Shown here: piece after piece, positions 53,398 to 64,000 of the stretch
Layout of the letters: the number at the start of each line of letters is the position of its first letter
Numbering within the stretch: position 1 is the stretch's first letter
Assembly: GCF_002288925.2 (NCBI RefSeq)
Contig: NW_022098063.1
Location: forward strand, 4,839,804-4,903,803
Length of the DNA stretch: 64,000 nucleotides
DNA from: Delphinapterus leucas
Lineage: Eukaryota; Chordata; Mammalia; Artiodactyla; Monodontidae
Direction of reading: 5' to 3'
The notes under the pieces: generated by a model
Told to the model about the DNA's origin: nothing
The model's database searches: none
Seen by the model: the letters and a program-made list of their open reading frames with translations, nothing else
Program-made: the position numbers and the translations under genes

Positions 53398-54918
53398 GCA
53401 ACAACAGACGTATGGGTCAATGGAACAGAACAGAGAGCTCAGAAATAAACTCACACACCTATGAACAATTAATCTTCAACAAAGGAGGCAAGAATATACA
53501 ATGCAGAAAAGACAGTATTGTCAGCAAGTGGTGTTGGAAAAGTGTGACAGCCACATGTAAATCAATGAAGTCAGAACACACCCTCGCACCATACACAAAA
53601 ATAAACTCAAAATGGCTTAAAGGCTTAAATATAGGACATGACACGATTAAACTCCTAGAAGAGAACATAGGCAAAACATTCTCTGACATAAATTGTACCA
53701 ATGTTTTCTTATGTCAGTCTCCCAAGGCAATAGAAATAAAAGCAAAAATAAACAAGTGGGACCTAATCAAACTTACACACTTTTGTACCAAAAAGGAAAC
53801 CATAAACAAAATGAAAAGACAACCTATAGACTGGGAGAAAATATTTGCAAATGGTGCAACTGTTAAGGGCTTAACTTCCAAACTATACAAACAGCACATA
53901 CAACTCAATAACAAAAAAACAACCCAATCCAAAAATGGGCAGAAGACCTAACCAGACATTTCTCTAAAGAAGACATACAGATGGTTTAGAGGCACATGAA
54001 AAGATGCTCAACATCACTAATTATTAGAGAAATGCAAATCGAAACTACAATGAGGTACCACCTCACACCGGTCAGACTGGCCATCATTAAAAAAATCTAC
54101 AAATAATAAATGTTGGAGAGGGTGTGGAGAAAAGGGAGCCCTCCTACACTGTTGTTGGGAATGTAAACTGGTGCAGCCATTATGGAAAACACTATGGAGG
54201 TTCCTCAAAAAAACTAAAGATAGAGTTGCCATATAATACAGCAATCCCGCTCCTGAGCATATACCCAGACTATATAAAAGCTATAACTTTCGAAAGCTAT
54301 AATTCAAAAAGATACATGCACCCCTATGGTCATAGCAGCTCTATTTACAATAGGCAAGACATGGAAACAACCTAAATGTCCACTGACAGACGAATGGATA
54401 AAGAAGATGTGGCATATATATACATACATATACATACAGGTACAATGGACTATCACTCAGCCATAAAAAAGAATGAAATAATGCCATTTGCAGCATCATG
54501 GATGGACTTAGAGATTATCACACTAAGCGAAGTAAGTCAGAAAGAAAAAGACAAATACCATCTGATAGCACTTATATGTGGAATCTAAAACACGACCCAA
54601 ATGAACATATCTATGAAACAGAAACAGACTCACAGATACAGAGAACAGACTTGTGGTTGCCAAGGGGGAGGGGGTGGGAGAGGGAAGGACTACAAGTTTG
54701 GAATTAGCAGATGCACACTATTATGTATAGGACGGATAAACAACAAGGTCCTACTGTATAGCACAGGGAATGATTTCAATATCCTGTGATAAACCATAAA
54801 AGAAAAGAATATGAAAAAGTATATATATGTATAACTGAGTCGCTCTGCTGTACAGCAGAAATTAACACACTGTAAATAAAATCAACTATACTTCAATAAA
54901 ATTAAAAAAAATAAATAC
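53398..54918 (+). mobile_element. 5'-truncated L1 with 16-bp TSD
   Basis: Starts within ORF2 (its first ~550 bp stay open at 53391-53951: WNRTESSEINSHTYEQLIFN ... IKWLKGLN-type ... WEKIFANGATVKGLTSKLYK). It continues through broken C-terminal pieces to a 3' UTR ending CTTCAATAAAATTAAAAAAA. TAAAAATGGTTGCCTC is duplicated perfectly at 53382-53397 and 54919-54934. Confidence 0.96.
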
Positions 54919-54934
54919 TAAAAATGGTTGCCTC

Positions 54935-55534
54935 TAACATTATTTAATTGTATTAACGTGTGTGGGGGGGGGGGGGGGGGAGAGGAAGGCGGAGGCAATC
55001 TATTTCTCCCAGATTTGTAGAGGGGAAGGATGGAGAATCTGGGAGAAGGAACTGAACAGGAGTTAATTCCAGCCCTCTCTCTGCTCTGCCTGCCCACAGA
55101 GCAGGTGTATTTGGTTCTCTATATGGTAAGCTTCCCAGGCCAGGGGTGATCCAATACAGGGTATAAAGGTTCAGCTATGACTCCATCTAACTCAGTGGTG
55201 AATCATCAGAACACCAGGCAGCCCATTGGGATATAGGTCAAGTGGTGGTATCCAGATCTGCTTCACATCAGTAATGAAGCTGATAATTTGCTGTCTGCCA
55301 ATTGAAGACCCAGAGAAGCATGATAAATTATCTCCCTCCAAGCTCCAAATATGTACATGGAGTTTTCACCTAAAGCAAAAGCAAATAAAATAAGTGATCC
55401 AATTAATTAAAACATATACAAAGAAGTCCAATGAAGGGACATATTTAGGTTCAAAGGAGAAAAGTGCTGAGTGCCAAATGGCTCAGAAAGGAGGGGTAAC
55501 ATGTATCTCTTATTTGCCACTGATCCGTATCAAA
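54935..55534 (-). other. KCNN2 intron with a G17 homopolymer, otherwise unassigned
   Basis: A run of 17 G lies at 54964-54980 after a TGTG tract and is followed by GA-rich sequence. No gene or repeat family recognised in the remainder. Confidence 0.65.
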
Positions 55535-55720
55535 GGGGCACACCTGTAGCTGCATATTAGAATCACCTGGGAAGCACTGACAATTACCTATGCAAAAGCC
55601 CCATCCTCAATCAGTGAAGCCAAGAACTCTTGGGGTGGGGTCATGACAGAGATTTTTTTTGTTTTTTAAAGCTCCTCTGGTAATTTGTATGTGTTGTCAA
55701 AGCTGAGAACTAACTATTAG
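55535..55720 (+). mobile_element. MER5A-type hAT relic
   Basis: TAGCTGCATATTAGAATCAC, CTGGGAAGCACTGACAATTA, AGAACTCTTGGGGTGGGGTC and AGCTCCTCTGGTAATTTGTA, then AAAGCTGAGAACTAACT, follow MER5A consensus order. Confidence 0.8.
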
Positions 55721-56507
55721 CTTTATTTCAGAAGTTCTCATTCAGTAACATTTGAGCTTCTATATGTATAACAGAACTTTCGGAGGCACTGGGAACATGA
55801 AGATGGATAAAAAACAGTAAGCATTCATGAGAAACCTAAAATGCAGAAAGGGGGAAAACTGCAAGAAATAATAAGGTAATATACAAGTTGTAATAAATGC
55901 GAATATGAGTGGCAAAGGTAGATCAAGAAAAAATGTATATAATAGATTAGAAGTAACCACATGAGTGTCCAATATAACACTGACACCTAAAATTATAGTT
56001 TTAAACTAAAAAATAAAAATGTAAAATTTTGTAGGTCCAAATCCTTTACTAAAAACCTCTCTGAGTAAGGGTGCTCTAAAGTGAAAACACTTTAATTATG
56101 TGTATAAAACTACTCAAATAATTTACAGAAATCCCTTCAGCTCAATTTGAATTGCCCCAATCTGTGTGACTTTCTCCTAATCCCTTCTTCATACTCCTAC
56201 TTTTTTCCCTATCGTTGAGTTATGAAAACACAGACATGACTTTAGGACCTTGGGGATCCCCATATAGACTTCCTTCAATACCAACAAGTGTCCAGAGAAA
56301 AGCAGCAGAGACAGGCTGTGTAATGTTACCTATAAAACCTAACTCATTTGGGCATAAGCCAGATTCAATTTTTATTAACTGCTTAATTCTTTAACTCTAA
56401 AACACCAAAATGAGTTTTCTACTTTAAATTAATTTTGCTCCTTTAACCTTGCACGTTTGGAATTTTTTCTTCTCTTCTGTTAATTTAGAAAAGTCAAAAA
56501 ACTAAAC
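55721..56507 (-). other. KCNN2 intron, unassigned
   Basis: Nothing recognised. Confidence 0.6.
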
Positions 56508-56594
56508 ACTTCTCTCTCTTCCTCTCTCCTTTCCCCCACACTTCCACTTTCCCTCTTCCTTCCTCTCCCTTTCTCTTTCCTCCGTGCATGCGTG

Positions 56595-56637
<43 letters not shown>
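56508..56637. repeat. pyrimidine tract followed by (GT)n microsatellite
   Basis: A ~75-nt C/T-rich tract leads into GT repeats broken by two GC units, with an uninterrupted GT run of 36 nt at 56602-56637. Confidence 0.95.
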
Positions 56638-56639
<2 letters not shown>

Positions 56640-59600
56640 TTCATTCACAATACAGATACAGAAGATTGATCTTTGGGTAGAGACCATCAGTGGGTATGTC
56701 TAAGGGCATAAGCTTCCTATGAAATACAGCTCAAAGTCCCGAAAGGAAAAGAGTGTGTAACAGAACATATATAGATTTTCAAATTTGAAGAATTACATTC
56801 CTTATGTTTCCCTAAAAAGATGACAAAATGTTTTATTGTCTGACTCTCTATTATTCATTTATGCATTTTCATTTCTGTTAGAATAAGTGAGTTCAGAAAT
56901 GACATCTGTCAATAAGTTAACAGTCTTAGATCGCATACCTATATAATTATTTGACGATTATCTATGTTAAAGACCTATAGGAACACAATGGTATCACATC
57001 AACATAAGCTAAACAGACCTGAAAAGACTTATCAGCATTCAGGCTCTCTTTGATAAAGGGGGTTAGTGAAATATGCCCAGCTCTAGGAAAGAACTTTCAG
57101 GTCAGAGAGCCATGGACATTAAGTCTGGTTCCTAAAAACGAAGATGGAGGAAGAGCCCAGGGCATAAGTGTCCATCATGAGAGATTTCCTGAATGCAGAA
57201 CTCGATGTAAGCAGCAGTTCTCAATCCTAGTGCACCTTAAGATGCTCTTGCTTAAGATCTTGAAATATAATTCAAATAATACAACTTATCTATACACATG
57301 ATTTATAAAACAAAAATCAATATAATATCTTAAATGTAATATAGAAAAATAAGGGAGAAGTAATTTATAATAAATAATGTATTTCAATATCTAAATGCTC
57401 GGGCAAGGCTAACCTAGAAGATTTAAGAAGCAGTCAGTTGTTTGCACCTATATGTAAAAGCACTTGAATACAGTTCAGTCTGATGAAAGTGTATGGTTCT
57501 GAATTCAAATGCCACAGGGGCATGGTCATACCTAATGTGATTTTCTAAAATGTGAAAAACTTTTGGTCAAATTCCAAATAAAACAAATGACAATTTTCCC
57601 TCAATTTACACACTAATAACATTATTTAAAAATCAAGCATATGTTACAATTGAGCAAAAATATTTTATGTTTATATTTTAAATGGATTTAGGTCTAAACT
57701 AAGAAGATTATAAATAGGTTTTTAGTACACAGAGTGTCTACCAGGTGAGTCTAAGGTCAAATGGGATACAGAACAGTTCTTTGTTGGGTGGGAATGTCCC
57801 ATACAAACAGAATACAGAGCATCCCTGGCCCCACTGATTGACTGCAAAAAACCCCTTCTCTGGAATGGCTCCAGGGAATAAAACTACCCCCAGTGAGAAC
57901 CAGTGGTCCAGAGTTTCAGGGCAGCTGGCACTGTGCAACAGCCATCAGAAAATCTGGAGCTAGCTTCATTTCAACACATCTGGAGTGCAGTGAAACTAGA
58001 AAACCATGGAATTTGGCACAAATTATATTCTTAAGCCCTGGCTACTCCCCAGGCTATCAAAAAAATACCAAGTTCCAGAGCAATGTTATAACCATGGCTT
58101 GCATTTCCACCAAGGTTCTCTTCCTTCTTTGTTTCTTTACTGACTTCCCCAACCAATAGTTATTTTAATTTTTCTGGAACGAGGTCCATTCCTTCCACTC
58201 CTGCTATGTGCCAAGCATCCTCCACACACTGCTCCTCTAAGGGGAAGGTGGAAGCCAGGAGACAGACCTGGAGACACACTTGGTCAGGCCCAAGATTTCC
58301 TTACAAGAAAGTCAATTTTTCAAGCACTCCCTTACCAAAATCACTTAGTACAATTCATGTCTGACACACGCCAGGCTCTACTAATAGCAGAGAGAGCATG
58401 TCTACACTGGCCTGGCAGGCTGTGGTTTTAGAAGCCCCTCTACCCTCAACCCTCCATGATTTTCCATCAGCGTGACAGCCTGCAGAGCGATTTACTTCCC
58501 TTCTGGGAAGAGCGGCGAGCAGACCGTCACTAGGTGGCAGTGCCACACTAATTTATCCCCATGGCTGCCTGGCTGAGTTTGGGCCGACCAGTGCCAGAGT
58601 CAGCTTGTGAGGGGACTTTCCTGAGAATACCTTCAGGCGAAAGCCCCTCTCCTGGGCATCCTGGAAGAACGGCTGTTCCATTGAAGAAACAGCCACTACA
58701 ACTGATACACAGAAGCCCAGGGCCACTCCTACACCTGCAGCCTCAGGTGTTACCAAGCATCTTAGGGGTATCATCTGAGGTGAGAGAGTGTGTATATGTG
58801 TGGGTCTGGACATGCATTCCATTCTAGATCCAATTAATATAGGTCTAAGGTAGCTGCATATCTTCACATTTCAACCCTCTGAGGTTCTCTAGATCAAATA
58901 CCAGAACATACCTTGTAAACCTGTAAGAACAAAAAAGTCCCTGTGGATTTTTCTAACCAGGCCATGTTGGAATTGAACCAGCATTTGAGGATATAGATGT
59001 CAGGGTCTTGTTTACTCACTCTGAGACCGAGTCCAGGAAGGGTTGCTCTATATTCAGAGGTAGTGATCGCCCACCGCCTCCCTTAGCTTCTTTACCCAAA
59101 GCAGCAAGTCTTAATGTCTGAGCCTCCCTTTCTTCTATTGTGAGACTCACCCATCTACCTCCCAGGTGGCTGCCAGCACTGAGATCACGAAGTACTAGCC
59201 AAATGCTACTTGATCAGTACATAAAGACTGTGTTTGTGTTCTACTTGACCAAATCCCTCTCTATTTATGGAAAAGCAGACACAAAGAAAAGTCACTGTTT
59301 TTACAAGTGTGCTTTCTTGCACGCAGGTGAGGTGGCAAACACTGGGGCTTTTCCGAGCATAGGCAGCTTTCGGGTTTGCTCCCTTCTGTTGTCACTGTCA
59401 ATGAGTAGAGTGATTGGTACCACTGAGAGGTGAAAGAGTGGAAAGAGGACTGGGGAAAGGAAGGAGGGAGAGGAAGCAGTAAGTCAGGCGTTATCCTGGC
59501 ACAGCAAAAGTAGCAGGGGGTGAGGGTAGATCAGTCAACAAAATAAAGAGAGTAAGAAGAAAGACGGATTGCTCAGCAACAAGAAGTCCAAACAAGAAAA

Positions 59601-60565
59601 AAGAGAAATATCACAACCTTTCTATGCCATACTGTTCCCCTACTCCTCAGCTGCCGTCCCTCCCACAGACACTAGGACTTAAATCCTCAGGGGTGCAGGG
59701 GACAGGGATGGTACATTTCTGTGTCCCAGCATCTATCATGCATTCCTGAGAAATTTTTAACATCTGTTTAGGGCTCTCAGTCAACTGGAAAAGAATATAC
59801 CCTAGTGATCCCAATCAGCCCAGCTCTAAGTTACCACATCAACAGTAGGCAATTATCATGAACTGATTTTAAAGCTTGAGTTTTCAAAATACAACAAATG
59901 AAAATTCCAACTTAGAACCTATGATGACAAGAAGTTTTAGCCTCCAGCACTTCACAGTTCCAGGCTATGTTTCTAGGGAAGCAAAACATTCCTGGATGTC
60001 CTTTAATTTCTCAGAGAGAGACGAGAAGCAGCAGAGAGTCAGAAAACTGAGCCACCAAACCAAGAAGAGAGCAGAGAGAGCTCTCAGGGACACTGAGCTG
60101 AAGGTGACTTCAGCAAGGCTGAGGTGATGGATCGTACACTTTCTGAGAAGGTCATTTGCAGGGTTCACCAGTTAAATTTTCCTATTTCAATTCTAACAAT
60201 TCATCTTTGAGGGCCTGCTAATTGCATCTTGCTTGATTGAGCATGAGCAGCTTAAATACAGACTGCAACACCAAAACGTCGTGAACGGAATTAAAACCCA
60301 GGTCTAGGTTCATGAATGAGGAACACGTGGGGAACAGACCTTCCTCAAACCCAAGCCACGGTCACCAAGGGCCTGTCAATCCTCCACTGTGTAAAGTCCT
60401 CAGAGGTCTGCAGTTGAAACAGTATGTCTGGAAAAGGGCCAGGGCCCTGCTGGATGGTGCCCCAACTGGCCAACTCTGGTTCGAGAAGACTGAGCCAGAA
60501 TCCCTTCCCTAGGACTGGAAACGTCTTCTTCCTCCCTCTTTGGGGCTTGGAGGCTGGGAAAGAGG
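56638..60565 (-). other. KCNN2 intron, unassigned
   Basis: Nearly 4 kb without a recognised gene, exon or confident repeat. The open frames here show no family resemblance. Confidence 0.55.
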
Positions 60566-61469
60566 AGGAGGGGGACCTTTAAGAGGGCAGAGGAGTAGGA
60601 CATGGAGATCACCTTCCTCCCCACAAATATATCAAAAATACATCTACGTGTGCAACAACTCCTATAGAACACCTACGGAATGCTGGCAGAAGACCTCAGA
60701 CTTTCCAAAAGGCAAGAAAATCCCCATGGACCTGGCCATGTGTCTGACAGGGTCTTAGTGTCCCGGCCTTGTGTTAGGCCTGAGCTTCTGAGGTGGGAGA
60801 GCCGAGTTCAGGACATTGGACCACCAGAGACCTCCCAGCCCCATGTAATATCAGTTGGCGAGAGCTCTCCCAGAGATCTCGGTCTCAAGGCTAAGACACA
60901 GCTCCACCCAACGTCTTGCAAGGTCCAGTGCTGGATGCCCCATGCCAAACAGCTAGCAAGACAGGAACACAACTCCACCCATTAACAGAGAGGCTGCCTA
61001 AAATCATAAGGTCACAGACACCCCAAAACACACCATTGGACACTGCCCTGCCCACCAGAAAGACAAGATACAGCCCCACCCACCAGAACACAGGCACCAG
61101 TACCCTCCGCCAGGAAGCCTACACAAGCCACTGAACCAACCTTACCTACTGGGGGAAGACACCAAAAACGACGGGAACTATGAACCTGCAGCCTGCAAAA
61201 AGGAGACCCCAAAACCGGTAAGTTAAGCAAAATGAAAAGACAGAGAAATATGCAGCAGATGAAGGAGCAAGGTAAAAACCTATCAGACCAAACAAAGAAG
61301 AGGAAATAGGCAGTCTACCTGAAAAAGAATTCAGAGTAATGATAGTAAAGATGATCCAAAATCTTGGAAATAGAATGGAGAAAATACAAGAAATGTTTAA
61401 CAAGGGCTAAAAGAACTAAAGAGCAAACAATGATGAACAACACAGTAAATAAAATTACAAATTCTCTAG
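60566..61469 (+). mobile_element. L1 5' end with spliced-out 5' UTR (SpIRE-like)
   Basis: Starts with the L1 5' terminus (GGAGGGGGACCTTTAAGAGG, then CAGAGGAGTAGGACATGGAG) and retains ~170 nt of 5' UTR to 60735. It jumps there to the segment CCATGTGTCTGACAGG, which in the neighbouring copy (61470 on) lies 1.67 kb further downstream, directly after a polypyrimidine tract and AG. The donor side of the neighbour reads CTGG|GTAGGG. The element then continues collinearly to the ORF1 ATG at 61232 and is cut at 61469 inside ORF1, where the next L1 begins. ORF1 reads 25 codons and hits TAG at 61307-61309 after a 1-nt frameshift; the L1 reading frame (EEEIGSLPEKEF-like) continues in another frame. Confidence 0.85.
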
Positions 61470-62810
61470 GGAGGCGGACCTTCAAGATGGCAGAGGAGAA
61501 ACACGTAGAGATCACCTTCCTCCCCACAAATACATCAGAAATACATCTACACGTGGAACAACTCCTACAGAACACCTACTGAACGCTGGCAGAAGATCTC
61601 AGGCTTCCCAAAAGGCAAGAAACTCCCCACGTATCTGGGTAGGGCAAAAGAAAAAAGAATAAACACAGACAAAAGGATAGGGACGGGAACTGCACCAGTG
61701 AGAGGGAGCCGTGAAGGAGGAAAGGTTTCCACACCCTAGGAAGCCCCTTCACGGGCGGAGACGGGGGTTGGCGGGGGTGGTGGAAGCTTCGGAGCCACGG
61801 AGGAGAGCACAGCAACATGGGTGCGGAGAGCAAAGCAGAGAGATTCCTGCACAGAGGATCAGGGCCAACCAGCACTCACCATCCCGAGAGGCTTGTCTGC
61901 TCACTCGGGCGGGGGCTGGGAGCTGAGGCTCGGGCTTCGGTCGGATTCCAGGGAGAGGACTGGGGTTGGCTGCGTGAACACAGCCTGAAGGGGGCTAGTG
62001 CGCCACGCCTCGCCGGGAGGGAGTCCGGGAAAGAGTCTGGAACTGCCGAAGAGGCAAGAGACCATTGTTTCAGAGTGCTGAGGAGAGGGGATTCAGAGCG
62101 CCTCCTAAACGAGCTCCAGAGACGGGTGCAAGCCGCGGCTATCAGCATGGACCCCAGAGATGGGCATGAGATGCTAAGGCTGTTGCTGCCACCACCAAGA
62201 AGCCTGTGTGTGAGCACAGGTCACTCTCCACACCACCCCTCCTGGGAGGCTGTGCAACCCTCCAAGGCCAGGGTCCCGTGATCCAGGGACAACTTCCCCG
62301 GGAGAACACACGGCGCGCCTCAGGCTGGTGCAACGTCACGCTGGCCTCTGCCGCCGCAGGCTCGCCCCGCACTCCGTGCCCCTCCCTTCCCCCGGCCTGA
62401 GTGAGCTAGAGCCCCCGAGTCAGCTGCTCCTTTAACCCGTCCTGTCTGAGCGAAGAACAGACGCCCTCAGGCGACCTACATGCAGAGGCCAGTCCAAAAC
62501 CAAAGCTGAACCCCAGGAGCTGTGCGAACAAAGAAGAGAAAGGGAAATCTCTCCCAGCAGCCTCAGGAACAGGGGATTCAATCTCCACAGTCAACTTGAT
62601 GTACCCTGCATCTGTGGAATACCTGAATAGACAACGAATCATCCCGAAAATGAGGCAGTGGACTTTGGGAGCAACTGTAGACTTGGAGCTGGCTGTATGC
62701 GATTGACTGATTTCTGGTTTTATTATTATAGTTTAGTTTTCAGAGTGTATTATCATTGGTAGATTTGTTTATTGAGTTGGCTGCTCTCTTCCTTTTTTAA
62801 AAATATATAG

Positions 62811-62958
62811 ATATATTTAGGGAGGGTGGGAGGGAGGGAGACGCGAGACGGAGGAGATATGGGAACATATGTATATGTATTCACGTTGTTATAAAGCAGA
62901 AACTAACACACCATTGTAAAGCAATTATACTCCAATAAAGATGTAAAAAAAAACAAAT
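62811..62958 (+). mobile_element. short L1 3'-end insertion in an L1 5' UTR
   Basis: A G-rich segment (GGGAGGGTGGGAGGGAGGGA) leads into CAGAAACTAACACACCATTG and TACTCCAATAAAGATG plus poly(A), an L1 3' terminus. AAAATATATAG is duplicated at 62800-62810 and 62959-62969. The host 5' UTR resumes afterwards. Confidence 0.85.
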
Positions 62959-63199
62959 AAAATATATAGTTCGCTTTTCTTTGTGTGATTTTGCCTGTAT
63001 AGCTTTGCTTTTACCATTTGTCCTAGGGTTCTGTTTCTTTTTTTTAATATAGTTTTTAGCACTTGTTATCCTTGGTGGATTTGATTTGTGGTTTGGTTGC
63101 TCTCTTATTTCTTATTTTTTAAATACATTTTAATGTTTTTATTTTTAATAATTAAAAAAATTATTTTAATAATTTTATTTCTTATTATTTTATTTTTCC

Positions 63200-63300
63200 C
63201 TTGTATCCTTCCTCCCTCTCTCCCTCCCTCCCTCCTTCCCACCCTCCCTTCCTTCCTTCCTGTCCTTCTCAATTTCTTTCTCTCTTTTTTTCTCCCTTTT
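63200..63300 (+). repeat. C/T-rich tract before the inferred L1 splice acceptor
   Basis: CTCCCTCC and CTTCC units over about 100 nt within the L1 5' UTR, ending just before the AG at 63307. Confidence 0.85.
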
Positions 63301-64000
63301 CTACTGAGCCATGTGGCTGACAGGATCTTGGTCCTCCAGCCAGGTGTCAGGCCTGTGCCTCTGAGGTGGGAGAGCTGAGTTCAGGACACTGGTCCACCAG
63401 AGACCTCCCAGCTCCATGTAATATCAAAGGGCAAAAACTCTCCCAGAGATTTCCATCTCAATGCTAAGACCCAGCTCCACTCCAAAAGCAGCAAGCTACA
63501 GTGCTGGACACCCTATGCCAAACAACTAGACAGGAACATGACCACACACATTAGCAGAGAGGCTGCCTAAAATCATAATAAGCTCACAGACACCCCAAAA
63601 CGCACAACCAGATGTGGTTCTGCCCATCAGAAAGACAAGATCCAGCCTCATGCACCAGAACACAGGCACTAGTCCCCTCCACCAGGAAGTCTACACAACC
63701 CACTGAACCAACCATAGCCTCTGGGGACAGACACCAAAAACAATGGGAACTATGAACCTGCACCCTGCGAAAAGGAGACCCCCAAACACAGTAAGTTAAG
63801 CAAAATGAGAAGACAGAGAAACACACAGCAGATGAAGGAGCAAGGAAAAAACCTATCAGACCAAACAAAGAAGAGGAAATAGGCAGTCTACCTGAAAAAG
63901 AATTCAGAGTAATGATAGTAAAGATGATCCAAAATCTTGGAAATAGAATGGAGAAAATAAAAGAAACGTTTAACAAAGACCTAGAACAACTAAAGAGCAA

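Larger units (their letters stand above)
61639..63308 (+). other. inferred L1 5' UTR intron (GT...AG)
   Basis: The boundaries come from comparing this copy with the neighbouring spliced copy. The donor GT is at 61639-61640 (CTGG|GTAGGG). The acceptor AG is at 63307-63308 after a C/T-rich tract, with a TTCTCAAT branch-point-like string ~40 nt upstream. The interval is 1,670 nt here, about 1.52 kb without the secondary insertion. Splicing itself is inferred. Confidence 0.7.
61470..64000 (+). mobile_element. L1 with long 5' UTR, running off the right edge
   Basis: Starts GGAGGCGGACCTTCAAGATG at the L1 5' terminus and has a ~2.3-kb 5' UTR. A GC- and CpG-rich promoter-like part covers about 61690-62560. 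A T-rich part, an L1 3'-end insertion (62811-62958) and a C/T tract follow. The ORF1 ATG is at 63805 (CAAAATGAGAAGACAGAG), and the frame stops at TAG 63880-63882 because of a 1-nt deletion shared with the copy to its left. The window ends within the ORF1 coiled-coil region. It seems to sit inside ORF1 of the preceding L1, with AAAATTACAAATTCTCTAG as expected target site. Confidence 0.88.

Noticed and set aside
57185..57260. AGCAGTTCTCAATCCTAGTG with AAGATGCTCTTG considered as a MER5-type hAT end.
   Set aside because: Only about 20 bases fit and no opposite terminus was found.
61711..62372. GC-rich, CpG-containing segment that resembles a gene promoter or CpG island with open frames on both strands.
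   Set aside because: It is the 5' UTR of the L1 at 61470, flanked by L1-specific sequence on both sides.
46189..64000. Possible further upstream KCNN2 exons (S1-S5).
   Set aside because: I looked for SK-type transmembrane segments on the minus strand among the open frames and splice-bounded stretches and found none; the 5' exons should lie beyond the right edge.

Overview
The window is nuclear DNA of a mammal, most likely a cetacean. It carries several tRNA-derived SINEs of the CHR family (cetaceans, hippopotamus, ruminants), in the form I associate with whales and dolphins, plus artiodactyl-type LINE-1 (L1) copies. There is no sign of bacterial, plasmid or viral organisation: no operons, no CRISPR array and no recognisable endogenous retrovirus. 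The species call rests on recognising repeats from memory.

The only gene I can support is KCNN2 (SK2, the small-conductance calcium-activated potassium channel), on the minus strand. Its last five coding exons are present, in transcription order: 46188-46047 (pore and selectivity filter), 26981-26871 (S6 and start of the C-terminal linker), 10475-10348 (calmodulin-binding domain, first part), 4054-3985 (second part) and 1058-771 (coiled coil, Arg/Ser-rich tail, stop). All splice sites are GT-AG, reading phases join without error, and no internal stop or frameshift is seen. The introns between them are about 19.1, 16.4, 6.3 and 2.9 kb. Exons for the N-terminus and S1-S5 lie beyond the right edge, so 46189-64000 is intron. 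Positions 1-770 should be 3' UTR.

The rest is intron filled with retroposons. There are two near-full-length dead L1s (20026-26819 and 35674-42212). Shorter L1 pieces lie at 3419, 12073, 15179, 31083, 47951 and 53398, with older L1 relics at 51412-53381. Seven CHR SINEs are present, several with clear target-site duplications (TSDs) and several nested inside L1s. A MER2/Tigger-like DNA transposon sits at 33384-33585, with scattered L2, MIR and hAT/MER5 relics. A 100-N assembly gap inside the first L1 is flanked on both sides by the same 165 bp.

The most interesting part is the right end, 60566-64000. An L1 with a long GC-rich 5' UTR (61470 to beyond the window) appears to be inserted into ORF1 of a closely related L1 (60566-61469). 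The older copy lacks most of the 5' UTR, and its deletion junction falls exactly on a GT...AG intron readable in the younger copy. It looks like a spliced integrated L1 (a SpIRE-like element) in a cetacean L1 lineage. Both copies also share the same 1-nt ORF1 frameshift.
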